64,000 nt of DNA from Tricholoma matsutake (lineage: Eukaryota > Basidiomycota > Agaricomycetes > Agaricales > Tricholomataceae), in NCBI GenBank assembly GCA_026075535.2, contig AP026546.1, positions 5,704,001 to 5,768,000 on the forward strand. Reading direction: 5' to 3'. A program made the position numbers and the translations under genes. Below are positions 35,930-47,944 of this stretch, one piece after another; the first letter of the stretch is position 1; each line of letters starts with the position of its first letter. The notes beneath the pieces are model-generated. The model saw only the letters and a program-made list of their open reading frames with translations, did not search any database and was not told the DNA's origin.

Positions 35930-36745
35930 ATTCAGCATTTAACAATGATGGTCTAATAGTATACAATATTGTTTATATAAGAACTGACTGAAATAATAAA
36001 TTGAAACCATACAAACAAGGCCAAATAATTCCAAATGAAATTTCAATAATGGGCCAACAGTATATCTTTTTATTTCAAGTTAAATAAAACAAATGGGACA
36101 AGAATTGAGTGAGATACAGTATTTTTGATGATTTAATAACAAATATAAACAACCTTTGTTAGCACACCTAAATCAGATAATATACAAACAGTATATATTT
36201 TATTTGCAGGTTAAATTAGTTGGATTAAAGAAGAACTAACTGAGATACCACAAACAATGCCAAACAATACCAAATATGATCTCAATGAATGGGCCAATAA
36301 TGTATTTTCTTATTCCAAGTTAAATAAAATAAATTGGCCAAGAATTGACCAAGATACAGCATTTTGATAATTTAAATAAAAATAAACAATTTTGTCAATA
36401 TAAAATGCTCAAGCTACATACCCTTCTACAAGTTAAACTCAATTGAATTAGAACTGGCTCTGATATAGTCTTTTTGATCTGCTTGATATATTAACAAATA
36501 GCAAACATCTGTAAATATTCTTTAAGGATAGACCAACAGTATCTTTTTATTTTCAAGTTAAATTATCCAAAATGGATGAAAACTAAAAGAGATACTATAT
36601 TTAGGCATGACAACAATGTCAAACAATACCAAATACTCTTCTGATGATTGGCCAATGATGGGCCAATAGTGTATCTTCTTATTCCAAGTTAAATAAAACA
36701 AATCAGCCAAGAAATAGGCAAGATATAGTATTTTGATAATTTAAC
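35930..36745 (+). repeat. Degenerate satellite, about 235-240-bp spacing
   Basis: Four diverged blocks start near 36,054, 36,290, 36,530 and 36,660, each with GGGCCAAYAGTRTATCTTYT, then CAAGTTAAATAAAACAAAT and GATATAGTATTTTGATAATT. Between them sit repeated CAAACAATACCAAATAYG-type blocks. The last spacing is only about 130 bp, so the array is partly deleted. Confidence 0.65.
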
Positions 36746-36960
36746 TAGTGTTTAAAAGTCCAGTTCATCGAACCAGAAAAAACTGGCAACTGGACTGGAC
36801 TGAACTGGAAAAAAACCAGACCTTCAGTTCAGTTCTATCATCCTGGTATTGTAAAACTGCTCTGAACTGAACTAAACTGAACCGGTTGGGGTCGGTTCAA
36901 ACCACCATCAGGTACCCCTCTTAAATACACATATTTCGACCACTTACATAAGAGAAACGG
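36746..36960. mobile_element. Fragment related to hAT-like elements A and B
   Basis: Begins TAGTGTTTAAAAGTCCAGTTC, matching the 5' end of element A (TAGTGTTTAAAGGTCCAGTC), followed by alternating CTGGACTGGACTGAACTGG motifs. No matching right end is found, so it is truncated or too diverged. Confidence 0.55.
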
Positions 36961-38214
36961 TCTAGTTACATGTGATCTCATTAATGAGATGCCAAAAAGA
37001 TATCATTCTTGATCAATAACAGGTGGGGCCACATGTCAACGAAATCACCCCTTCCTTCTAATCGAGGGTTTTATCTGACATCATGCATAGTCAGCAGAAC
37101 TCATCGCTGGGATTGCAAATGGTACATTTGACTGTAGGGGAACTCTTGATAGAAAGGGAAGTTGGAGAGCCTGAACTGGATGAAGAGATTTCTGATGCAG
37201 AATGTCCAACCGTCAGGCTCAGCTTGCTGTTGTTCAGGTGATTAAAAGCAGGTGATGGAATCTCGATCATCAGAATGGTCTCATGACTTGTGGCTGTCCA
37301 TTTATGTAACCATAGATAATCGATATATACATGAAACATCCCGAGATACTCAGATAAGAAACCATGAGTGTCAACTGGAATCTATTGCCAGCATTTATCC
37401 AAGAAGGTGTCATAGATTTTCCATTTTTAAAAAACACTGAAGCACAAGAATTCATGGATCTTCTCACATCATAGAGCTAGTTTACAGTCGGAAGCAGACC
37501 AGATAACAAATGTTCTACATAGGAATTATTGCATTATTTGGCAGGCATTAGAGAAGAATGGGTAAGTGAACTGATGGGAAATGACATGTATTCACAAGGC
37601 TGAAAGCAGGCAGGGTGCAGGTCAGCAATTCCTGGGGAAATGTTATCTGAAGAGCTTTCAGATTACAGTTCCAAGGTTCTACAAGCAAATACATGATCTT
37701 CTCAAAGTGGAGGAAGACCCTCTGGGACTTGTCGGAAAGATCAGACAACTCAATCTTAATGGCATTGGAAAATATCCTACCACTCCCAGCGAGACTGGAC
37801 AGATCTGGTATTCACTCTCCTGGAACAAGGAGTGGCATATGAGTCTGGAGCAAGTGCTGAAGGCCTACAGATGATCTGTGAGTGATCCTCTTCCTGTTAA
37901 ATAGTATGATCAATTGAAAGCAGATGATGGTCATCTTAGAAGACTGCTCCTGATGAGAACACAAGTTGCCATCCTGTGCTCCCAAATGAAATGTTGTTAG
38001 CTATGATGTCAGCATATCAAAACATCTCAGAGAGTCAGGCGAGAGTTGCAAGGATTAGGGTGGCTATACAGGACAATTTGACATAATGCAGTGCTTTGTA
38101 TAGGTAGTAAGAGAAAATCAGAAGTCCACTGAAGCATCAGAGTTGAGTAAGGCCAATCAATGTAAGAGGGAATCGGGAGTAAGATTCATTTATCTTTATC
38201 AGCGGAAGGCATAA
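36961..38214. other. Unassigned decayed DNA
   Basis: Short frames on both strands with no recognised family. The stretch at 37,100-37,900 could be the relic of a coding element but I cannot identify it. Confidence 0.3.
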
Positions 38215-39840
38215 CTACATGTGAATGATTTCTGACAATTGAGGTGATGCCGATGGCAAGTGTTCCGACCTGACATTGGGAGTGTTGATGCTGATGACAT
38301 TTGGTTCCAATAATTGAGGTGATGCCGATGGCAAGTGTTTCGACAATTGAGGTGATGCCAATGGCAAGTGTTCTGACCTGACATTGGGAGTATTGATGCT
38401 GATCACATTTGGTTCCTATAATTGAGGTGATGCCAGTGACAAGTTCCAACAATTGAGGTGTTGCCCATGACAAGTGTTCTGACCTGACATTGGGAGTGTT
38501 GATGCCGATGATATTTGGTTCCAATAATTGAGGTGATGCTGATGCCAAGTGTTCCAACAATTGAGGTGAGCCCATGGCAAGTGTTCCGACCCAACATTGG
38601 GAGTGTTGATGCTGATCACATTTGGTTCTGATAATTGAGGTGATGCTGATGACAAGTGTTCCGACAATTGAGGTGATGCCGATGGCAAGTGTTCCAACCT
38701 GACATTGGGAGTGTTGATGCCGATCACATTTGGTTCCAATAATTGAGGTGATGCCAATGACAAGTGTTCTGACAATTGAGGTGTTGCCCATGACAAGTGT
38801 TCCGACCTGACCCAACATTGGGAGTGTTGATGCTGATGACATTTGGTTCCAATAATTGAGGTGATGCCAATGCCAAGTGTTCCAACAATTGAGGTGATGC
38901 CAATGGCAGGTGTTCCAACCTGACATTGGGAGTGTTGATGCCAATCTGACATTGCATCAACACTGCCCATGTCAGGTGGAAAGACTTGGCATTGGCATCA
39001 CCTCAATTGTCGGAACACTTGTCATGGGCAACACCTCAATTGTTGGAACACTTGTCATTGGCATCACCTCAATTATTGGAACCAAATGTGATTGGCATCA
39101 ACACTCCCAATGTCAGGTTGGAACACTTGCCATTGGCATCACCTCAATTGTCGGAACACTTGCCATCGGCATCACCTCAATTGTCAGAACACTTGTCATC
39201 AGCATCACCTCAATTATCGGAACCAAATGTCATCGGCATCAAACTCCCAATGTCAGGTCGGAACACTTGTCATGGGCAACACCTCAATTGTCGGAACACT
39301 TGTCATCGGCATCACCTCAATTATCAGAACCAAATGTGATTGGCATCAACACTCCCAATGTCGGGTTGGAACACTTGCCATGGGCTCACCTCAATTGTCA
39401 GAACACTTGCCATTGGCATAGTGTTGCCATGGCTCGAGCTGCATTTTTTGCTATCTTGGGAAATAAATCATATAAAATCACTCAAGTATTTGAGGAGCTA
39501 GATCCCATCAAAAGCCGGGGGGTCTCCTGCCAACTCTAAGCGATTGGAGAAGCAGTTCCTGAGATATTCCAGTGGCTTAGAGTTGGCAGGGGACCCCTTG
39601 GCTTTTGATGGCTCAAATACTTTAGTGATTTTACATAATTTATTTCCCAAGATAGAAAAAAACATTGCTCGAGCCATGGCAACACTACATCGGCATCACC
39701 TCAATTGTCAGAACACTTGTCATCGGCATCACCTCAATTATCAGAACAAAATGTCATTGGCATCAACACTCCCAATATCGGGTCGGAACACTTGTCATTG
39801 GCATCACCTCAATTGTGGGAACAAAATGTCAGACTGGCAA
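38215..39840. repeat. Satellite of about 33-bp units arranged as a large inverted repeat
   Basis: Units such as GGCATCACCTCAATTGTCGG + AACACTTGTCAT (33 bp) mix with variants containing AACACTCCCAATGTCAGG and GGAACCAAATGTCAT. From 38215 to about 38955 the units read on the minus strand; from about 38985 to 39840 they read on the plus strand, so the array is head-to-head around 38960. Period 33 keeps frames open and yields GITSIVGTLVI-type 11-residue repeats; these are not taken as a gene. The right arm is interrupted by the MITE at 39419-39687. Confidence 0.9.
39419..39687. mobile_element. Short foldback MITE in the satellite
   Basis: 269 bp, almost entirely two inverted arms of about 115 bp. 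Ends TAGTGTTGCCATGGCTCGAG / CTCGAGCCATGGCAACACTA. Flanked by CATTGGCA and CATCGGCA, an 8-bp target duplication with one mismatch. Satellite units continue in phase on both sides. The TAGTG terminus and 8-bp duplication point to the hAT superfamily. Confidence 0.88.
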
Positions 39841-40587
39841 TGCCTTACATTTTGGGTCAGCACAATGGTCATTGGTAACTCTTTTATATGTTGGGTTGTA
39901 ACAAATGGCAGATTGGGAATAAGGGACAATAAGGGACACCACGCACAATCAGCTATTCTTCACCATTGGGTCAGCACACTTGTTTTCCACATCCTCTTTT
40001 AATGTCTGGGCAGGAAACTCTTCTGGTTCTACATGTGTTATCTTCTCATGTTCTCACCTGATGATGTATTCTGATCTGATATTTGTACTTCCATTCAACT
40101 TTACTCAATATTAACCCCATTTTACTAAATGCACTCCGTGCTCTGTTGCCAAAGTCGTTCCACATCGCTTCCTGCTTGGCAGCATAAACCCTATGTCCTA
40201 ATGAGCCAACACCCTCTTTTCTTTTCTGCCACTCTGCTGCTCGATGGTTGAAGTATGACGTTGTCCATTTTATCTCATACTGAACCAGAGTAGTTTCCTC
40301 TGTCGCTCTATCAAATGCTGCTTTTGCTCTGAGCCAGTTGATGCGATGAACTAGAAATATCTTTAGTTTACAACTCAGTCAGGCTGTCATCCACTTACAT
40401 TCTTTCATATAGTTAGATGTTAAACTGTCACTGCCAATATCCATGGACCAGAACCATGGCAATGAATTATGCTTCCATCCCAATTCCTTTGGATTTAACA
40501 GGGTAGTACTCATCTTCAGATGGCTGTGATCAAGGTTCTGGAATCGATCGAGAGTTGTAACACCTGATCCATAGAGTGAATCCCATC

Positions 40588-41812
40588 TAGTGTTTAAAGG
40601 TCCAGTCCGGTCCAGTTTTTGACTTCCAAATGGGGCAACCGGCAACTGCAACTGGTCTAGGACCGACCCAGATATTGGAGGACCACAACTGGACCCTTTA
40701 GGACCAGTCCTAATCGGTCCATGGACCGAAAAAAGACTGGTTTGGACCAGTCTTTTGTCGTAAAATTTATTGTGCCAAATAACCCATATGTATCTCAACA
40801 AATATGACCATTACCTCACATACATTATATTCATGGATAGAGATTGTAATGTTCCATAGACCGATCCAACATTTAAGCAATTCTGTCAAGATTTGACTGA
40901 GATATGGCCAAAACCGAAAGGACATGCATTCAAGTTGTGGTTTGTAGTTTGTAATTTGTAGTTTGTAGTTGCACTCATTTGGGCTGTTATATGAGTAAAG
41001 TCTCATGGCACAGATAATTAGGTGTGTTGTTGTTACTTTTATGATGTCATATAGCTGTACAAAAAAAATTATAGCTCAGGTAATAAGCAATGCAATCAAA
41101 GTTGTTCTGATACAACAAAATACTTGTACAAAAGTGTTTTTGGTCATATCTCAACCAATTCTTGACTGTTGATAGGTCCACCTTGTCGTTCAAGCTTGAA
41201 AAACACATCTATGATTGTCGTCAAGCTCTACGAACCCATACGAACCCCTCCAAAGCTCTATGAAACCCTCCGAAGCTCTACGAATCACGAGAATGCTTTG
41301 AAATTCTTTGCAATGCTTTGAAATTCTTTGCAATGCTTTGAAACTCTTTGCAACACCTCGAAACTCATTGCAAGTCCTCGAAACACATTCTTTTAGCTTC
41401 GAACTGCTTTGACAAGCAGTTGTTTTATCACTATTTGACAGTTGGTCTGACAGGTGACGTCTAGAGGGCCTCGCATCCTTCCTCTGACTCATGTTATACC
41501 ATCTGAAGCCATTTTGTGGGTTTTGTTTGGGTTTCCGGGTTGAGTATCATCACCGTTTTTGATGATCCAGGGACTGAAAATGAAGTAAATATGTGTGGAA
41601 GTAAGGTCCAACATACGTTGTGATGAAAGACTGGTCGCAACTGGTTTTAACCAGTTTTTCATCAGTCCTACTATATTTTTCAAAATGAAAGACCAGCAAC
41701 TGGGCTGAAAAAGACTGGTCCATAAATAGACCACTGGTCCGGTTCTAATCGGTCCAGTTCAGTTCAGTGTCAGTCTTTTTTTTGGTCCTACAGACTGGAC
41801 CTTTAAACACTA
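40588..41812. mobile_element. hAT-like non-autonomous element A (in KDZ)
   Basis: 1225 bp. Ends TAGTGTTTAAAGGTCCAGTC and, inverted, TTAGTGTTTAAAGGTCCAGT. The 8-bp target duplication ATCCCATC is at 40580-40587 and 41813-41820. The interior has many GGTCC/GGACC motifs and long imperfect inverted arms. A segment at about 41,176-41,555 with 20-bp tandem repeats (AATGCTTTGAAATTCTTTGC) is missing from related element B. No transposase. Confidence 0.93.
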
Positions 41813-42905
41813 ATCCCATCCCATGATTTTGTCTTCCCCATTTTAGGACCTTTGGGTTGGATCTTCATAATGAACAGGAAAGCCTTCTTTCCCAGCATAA
41901 GCCTGATCCCTTTCAGATTATTGTTGCACTGCCCACTCCACAGTTCAATCTCAAGTTTTGCCACCTCCACAAGGCCGCAATCTTTAATTGCTTGGGATGT
42001 CATGGATGATGGCATCCCTATGATGAAGGTCTTAGGTCAGGATCCTACTCCAATGTCATTGAAGGGATTGGATAAAACTGGGCAAGGCAGTAGATCTATC
42101 TCACCATCATCACCAGTCACAAAGACTTCAGAAGGTTCATAGGAGGCACCAAGGTTTTCCAATGATGAGTTGGGTCGGAGAAACTGATTTGCTTTCCTTT
42201 GATGATTCAAGATTCGTTTGAGAAGCTGACTTTGTTTCTTCATAATTTTGATTTGCTTGGTCATTGTGGGGATGCCACCAACTTGTCTAAGGTAACTTTG
42301 TAATGATAGCCTGATCCAATGAAAGGATAAAAATATGAAAAGAGCCTTATTAATCACTTACTGAGACTCTTGAATCAAGATTCTCTGATAGGAATTTGAT
42401 TGCAGAGAGTTTGCCTGCTGGCTGTTCCTGACTCAAGTGTAGTTGCATCTCAGCTTTTCCTGGAGCTGGTTTCATAAAGATTGAGATCAAGCGACCAGAA
42501 ATGAATAAATGAGCAATCTACCATGTTTGCATTTTAGAGCATAGTAGTCCATACTCTTCACAGTTGTTGCCCAATTTTCTTGCACTGTGAGCTCACCCTC
42601 TCGCCAAGCTTGCCAGTCTGCTGGGAGGTCTTTACACTCCCCCCCATATTCCTATAGGAATCTGATGATTCCGATGTCATTTTCACCAGCCAAATTGACA
42701 TGAAATGGCAGGTTTAGTCCTAGTCCAGTCCGATGCAGTCCGATCAGAATCTGATCGGACCATCAGAATTTCCTAGGAATTTCTGACCATAGGAATCACA
42801 TAGGAATATTCCGAGGTTATGCAGAGACATCGGACAACATAGAATTCCAATAGGAATGATAGCAGCATTGCTTAGCAATAGTAGAAAAAGTAGAAACACA
42901 TGACA

Positions 42906-42974
42906 GAATTGAACCCCAGAGCTCTAATATGATTACATAAACTTACAGTAACAACAAGACCACTACACTAACCA
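42906..42974 (-). other. tRNA-like pol III promoter module, left arm of C
   Basis: On the minus strand a box A-like TGGTTAGTGTAGTGG is followed about 60 nt later by a box B-like GGGTTCAATTC. The spacing is that of a tRNA gene, but no acceptor stem or anticodon arm folds by eye. It reads toward the left end of element C. Confidence 0.55.
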
Positions 42975-43213
42975 GTCATTGCAGGTACATGCTCGTACTG
43001 CACTACATACCGTTCCTGTGGGTGTGATGACAAAGCACAAAGCCGCATCACCACACCTGCCAGCTCATCATTCTCCCACCACCACCACCAACGATGACGA
43101 TGATGACCATGGCCACCTCCCCACCTCAACCACCACCACCACCACCATACCCACTCCCACTCCCACTCCTGTGCCATCAAGAGGGGCCAACGGCCATCAA
43201 TGGACACAAGCAG

Positions 43214-43432
43214 CCCAAACGACGGAATTGTCGTTTGGGCCACGGTAAGTTTTTTTTTTTTCCTTCGTTTCTTGTTTTCTAAACTAACTAACATCTTTCT
43301 TTTGTTTTTTAGGTCCTAAACTACAGGGTAACAATGGACGGACAGACAGACTCACCCAAACAACGCAATCTGCATTGTTTGGGCCCTAGGCAAGTTTTTG
43401 TTTTTTCCCTTTGTTTTTTTTTCGTCTTCTAG
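43214..43432 (+). repeat. Hairpin plus intron-like cassettes in element C
   Basis: Cassette 1: inverted repeat CCCAAACGAC / GTCGTTTGGG at 43214-43239, then GTAAGT at 43245, a long T run, ACTAACTAACA and TTTTTTAG ending 43312. Cassette 2: CCCAAACAA / TTGTTTGGG at 43355-43383, then GCAAGTTTTT and TTCTAG ending 43432. Each cassette is a 10-bp-arm hairpin directly upstream of a sequence with donor, branch-point-like and acceptor signals. Confidence 0.7.
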
Positions 43433-44061
43433 GTTCTAAGCTGTTGGTAACAGTGGAGGGATGCAAGATGACCCTGACGATGCTGCCAGGGCCCCACCAT
43501 GAACACCCACAGAGACAAAGAGGGACGGGGAGGGAGACGAGGAAGTGATGACGATGATGACAATGACAGGGAGGGGGAGACGAGAAGGTGGAGGGGGAGA
43601 CGAGAAGGTGGAGGGGGAGACGAGAGGGTGGAGGGTGGAGGGGGAGACGAGGGGAAGGTGACGGGCACCAGCACTGGACAAGATGAGGGTGGCAAGGGAC
43701 GATGAGGGGGGGACGATGAGGGGGTGGGGACGACGAGATGGCACCCCAAACAACACACCACTCACCACCAGCCTCGTGAGCAACTGCTCGTGGGGTGGAC
43801 AGTGGGTGGAATGATGATGAGGAGGGGGAGACGAGGGAGGAGGAGATGAGGGACACACAGGGGACACCACACCACTGCCATGAGCATCTGCTTATGGGGT
43901 GGATCATGGGGTCTATGAGAAGGAGACAGCGCCCCAACACCCAAGCCCCATCGCTGCAAGTTTTGCTTGTAGGGTGGAACGGGTGCTAACGGCCGTGTCA
44001 CCACCTCCACACCGAAACACAATGCACCACCACTCCCTCCCCTCCTGCAAAATGGGGGGGG

Positions 44062-44484
44062 TGTAAGGGGACTAGAGGGTGTCCCACATGTTTCTCCTAT
44101 TTTTTACGTTCATCCTATATTTTTTCTCGCCTCGTTTCCTTCTATTCTTCATCTTCTATGATTTTTTCCTTATTTTATTACTAATTTCCCTTTCTATCAC
44201 ATTTGTGCATGTTGATAGTTTTATATTTAGAGATGGAGTACCCTTCCGACATCTACCCCTTGGTATTACGTCATGCAGCAGCCTTGATCAGCCTATCTCC
44301 GCCTTTTCTATTTTTAGTTATTATTTGATTTTTGCAGTTTTCACATATACTGGGCACTGGCAAAGGGATCTTTAGAGTTTTCTCTTCGGATTTCCCTTTG
44401 CTAGGTGCACCCCCAATCCCTGTATTATGTAGCATAATTTTAACTTCGGATTTCCCTTTGCTAGAGGCTGAGGTTGCCCTTATA
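44062..44484 (+). mobile_element. Element E, copy 1 (nested in element C)
   Basis: 423 bp, ends TGTAAGGGGACTAGAGG and CCTCAGCC..GCCCTTATA (inverted TATAAGGGCAACCT). Matches 55794-56219 in reverse orientation along its whole length (both contain CTTCGGATTTCCCTTTGCTA twice and CATATACTGGGCA). Element D lacks it at the corresponding place, so it is an insertion and not part of the C/D family. Flanks are GGGGG and GGAGG, a doubtful 5-bp duplication. Confidence 0.8.
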
Positions 44485-44714
44485 GGAGGTGGTTTTTTGT
44501 TTTTGTAGAATTTTAAATAGTATAATCAATTGTCTCCCCCCTGCGTTTGCGTCGGGGGGTATTTTTTCAATCTATATTAGTTATATTAGTTCCTTGCGTC
44601 TTTGCAAGGGCTAATCAATTTTTTTTTGAGCTCTCATGAGGGAGGTTAAAAATATGTGAACTATCCCTAAGTGCATTAAATGGACTTTGTATTACATATT
44701 TAATAATTCTCCTG

Positions 44715-44785
44715 TGGCTCAACTGGTTGAGTGCTTGTTTAGTCATCATGTGACTTACATCCCATGGTCCATGATTCAATCCCTG
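44715..44785 (+). other. tRNA-like pol III promoter module, right arm of C
   Basis: Box A-like TGGCTCAACTGGTTGAGTG and box B-like ATGATTCAATCCC about 58 nt downstream, in tRNA spacing, reading toward the right end of element C. No full cloverleaf. Confidence 0.6.
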
Positions 44786-45692
44786 CTTTACCCACTTATT
44801 TTGTAAGCACTTGGGGAAAGTTAAGTCTTCCAAAATGTGGTAGTCTGACTTCATGTTGGAATTGCATAGGACTTTACTAGGAATTTACTAGGAATTTCTT
44901 GGAAACAACAGTACATGGTCATCAAGATACATTCCGATCGGACTACTAGGACTAGTAGGACTCCTATTGGATTCCAATTGGACTCTTATCGGAAAACTCG
45001 GACTCCTAGGACTCCAATAGGAATACGGGGGGGAGTGCAAAGTTTATGTCTGCTGGTGCTGCCGACTCCATCAGTTTGTTATATGACTCTTTCAACCCCT
45101 TCAATAACTTTATTGCCCATTTCATCTTCCTAACCAAAGATGATTCTAGAAGTAACAGGAATGTAAATATTAGGTAGACAGAAACAATGATGAGATATTT
45201 ACGCATCCCAATTAGCTTCTTCCAGTTTGAGTGATTCATATGGTCATCCAGAATTTCATTCTGATGGGCCATCGTTGCTCCCTTGGCGCTTCAGGATGTT
45301 TTGTTTAAGACAGCCCAGAGAGTTTCCAAGATCTACCCATCAATTACACCGCTCCCTGGCACATATGCCAGTGTATATCTTGTGAGGCAGTCATCAATGT
45401 GTCCTCTGACATGAAAATCCCCAATGGCTCCTATGATCTGAAGTCCTTCTGGGATCGACAGGAAGGGTGACTGATCCACCTGAGCAAGAAAGTTGATTAT
45501 CCACTGACAAAAGACATTGTGGACAAGTAGAGACCGCTTGATCCCCTTCATCGTCTTGCTGTTCAGGGCTTTACAAATGGCATAGTTGATGTTTTTCTGT
45601 CTGTCAATCCAGCTCAAAATGCTAGCAGTCTCAGAATTCAATATGGGAAAGGACTTACTGCTCTCCTTTTTGGAAATCAACCGTTGCCTCAG

Positions 45693-46537
45693 TAGTGTTT
45701 GCAGGTCCAGTTCAGTCCAGTTTTTGACCCCCAAATTGGGCAACCTGCAACTGCAACCAGTCCGTACTGACCCCAGATATTGTGGGACCGCAACCAGACT
45801 GTTTAGGACTGGTCCTAATCGGTCCATGGACCGAAAAAAGACCAGTTTGGACTGGTCTTTTGTCGTAAAATTGGTTGTACCAATGTAACCATATGTAACT
45901 CCATGAATATTACCAAGACCTTATAACCATTGTATCAGTGGATGGATATGGTAGTTCCCCGTCGTTTGGTCTAACTTTCAAGAGATTCCGCTGGGATTTG
46001 ACCATGTTATGGCCAGAACGAAAGGACATTGCTAGAACTCATGCAACTCATGTCTGTAGTTTGCGAGTTGTTGTAACTTGTCAGGGATGCTAAATAGATG
46101 AGATATACATGGTACACATAGTTTCCTGTGTTATTACCATGTCTAGAATGGTATCCAGGTGTGCCCAACATTTTTATTGCACAAGTTATAAGCAATGTAA
46201 TCAAAGTCATTCTGATCACGACAAAATACTTGTGCAAAAATGATTTTGGTCATATCTTGACCAATTCTCAACCGTTTTTGATGATCCAGGGACGGAAATT
46301 GATGGAAATATGTGTGGAAAGGTAGTCCAAGATGGGTTCCCATGAAAGACTTGTTGCAACCAATTTAAACCTGTTTTTCATTGGTCCTGTGATATTTTTG
46401 AAAACTGGGCAACTGGCAACCGGACCGAAAAAGACTGGTCCATAAATAGACCACTGGTCTGGTCCTAATCAGTCCCGTCCAGTCCAGTCCAGTTTCGGTC
46501 TTTTTTTTGGTCCCATGGACTGGACCTGCGAACACTA
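45693..46537. mobile_element. hAT-like non-autonomous element B (in KDZ)
   Basis: 845 bp. Ends TAGTGTTTGCAGGTCCAGT and, inverted, TAGTGTTCGCAGGTCCAGT. The 8-bp target duplication TGCCTCAG is at 45685-45692 and 46538-46545. Same internal order as element A (CCAGTTTTTGACCCCCAAAT, GGTCCATGGACCGAAAAAAG, GATGATCCAGGGAC) without A's extra 380 bp. No transposase. Confidence 0.93.
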
Positions 46538-47944
46538 TGCCTCAGGCTGAAAAAATCCATGCTGAAGACAAACCACCGATCTGATACCAGTTGTGTCATA
46601 GCCTGCAACATTCACATTCTGATCATATTTAAACTCGTTGCATGTACAGGGTGGCTGCTGGAATTCCCTGGCTATCTTAAGGTGGGTTTTGTAATCCGAG
46701 CTCTCCGTTATGAAGCTCTGGCCATTTGTTAGCAGCATGTCATCCTTGGGATGTTTCTGGCATTGATGAGAGGCAGTAAAGTTGCCATCAATGGCAAAAG
46801 ACCAAGTATAAATCCATCTAAATTTTCTCAGTATTGAAGGGTGACTGCATAGTAATAGTGCTTACTCTTCTTCATCATTCTTCCAATCGTCTGACAAATT
46901 CACACTGACCTGTGGACAGGTGGGGCAAAGGACTGCCAGATCCCCAAGTCCTGGACTTTCAATGGTATGCCCAAAACCTTGCCACTTCAGATGCTTGATG
47001 TTTTGGAATTGCCTTGTACATTGGAGAAGTTCCTGATATTGGTCCTTCAGAATTAAATGAATGTTAGCATTGGAATTAATGGTATTTCAATGATTTATAT
47101 CAATACTTACTGGAATGGTTTCAGGATAGCATGCTGAGGTGAATCTCCTTAGCTTCTGGTAGTAATGCCAAGCTGAAGACTTGCATTCCTGGTTCTCAGC
47201 AAGGAACAAATCTGGACCCTCAAAGGTGAACAAAGTCTTTACTTGCTTGAAGGAGGCAGGAAAGAACTGGAGATTGAGAGCCTGTATGTTGTCAGGTAAG
47301 TGTCCAGGGCACCTGCACCACTGGACTGGAAGATGGTGAACACCATTGCTATGAATGATGACTAGGACATTCTTAGCATAGGTACTTTTATCCCTAACAT
47401 CTCTCTCCAGCAATGATCCATCCTCATCCAATTCCATTTGAGTGAAAGGCACAGACCCAATTTCAGTGTCATCATCATCCGATAGCTCAGGTGGGACATC
47501 GGGAAGGCCGAACATCTGTTCATCCTCGTCCTCATTATGGTGGAAGTTGTTGCCGGGGAGTGAGTTGCATGGCTTCCCACCATGGCCAAAGTGAATGGTA
47601 AGACCAGCCTGCAGGAGGGTAGAATCTTTGAAGTACTCCTTTTCTTACTGTTGAATCTTGTGAAAGGGGTTGTTCCAATGAGCATTTTGACAACAGTCCT
47701 TGCAAAATAGAGGATGTCCAAGACAGTCCAAACATCGCCAGTCTCCCGATGAGCCACAGCCACTGCAAAGCATCTCAATTGGAGGAGCCTCAGATGCCAG
47801 AATTTGTGCTAGGTAGAACTTCCTTCTATCCAGGTATTCCCTCATGTAGTCATTCTGTGACTAAATACAAATGGTCAACATGTATCGAAGGCCAAATGTG
47901 TCAATCTCACCTTGGACTTTGGAAGTTGGAGGGGTTCTAGCAGT

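Larger units (their letters stand above)
42625..45047. mobile_element. MULE-like non-autonomous element C (in KDZ)
   Basis: 2423 bp with 9-bp target duplication GTCTGCTGG at 42616-42624 and 45048-45056; removal restores the KDZ frame (SAAPAD into WQAWRE). Termini share CTTTRCACTCCCCCC, with long degenerate inverted arms rich in TCGGACTAGGACT and TCCTAGGAAT motifs. Subterminal tRNA-like modules face outward (42906-42974 minus, 44715-44785 plus). The core (42990-44050) is purine/pyrimidine-skewed with hairpin plus intron-like cassettes and palindromic GAGCAACTGCTC-type motifs. Element E1 is nested at 44062-44484. I see no transposase. Assignment to Mutator-like rests on the 9-bp duplication and terminal structure. 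Confidence 0.85.

Noticed and set aside
38186..39539. Long open frames with GITSIVGTLVI or HWHHLNCWNTCHR-type repeats on both strands
   Set aside because: They arise because the 33-bp satellite period is a multiple of three; frames exist on several strands at once and have no start context or homology.
38215..39840. CRISPR array
   Set aside because: Repeats are contiguous without unique spacers, occur in both orientations, and the genome is eukaryotic.
43214..43432. Exons and introns of a conserved protein gene in element C
   Set aside because: Joining across the intron-like segments gives no recognisable protein and the hairpin arms vary in a pairing-preserving way, so a non-coding reading is preferred; not excluded.
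43386..44022. Overlapping proline/serine-rich frames on the minus strand and Arg/Gly/Asp-rich frames on the plus strand
   Set aside because: Product of purine/pyrimidine-skewed repeats in element C; no conserved domain and no preserved reading frame compared with element D.
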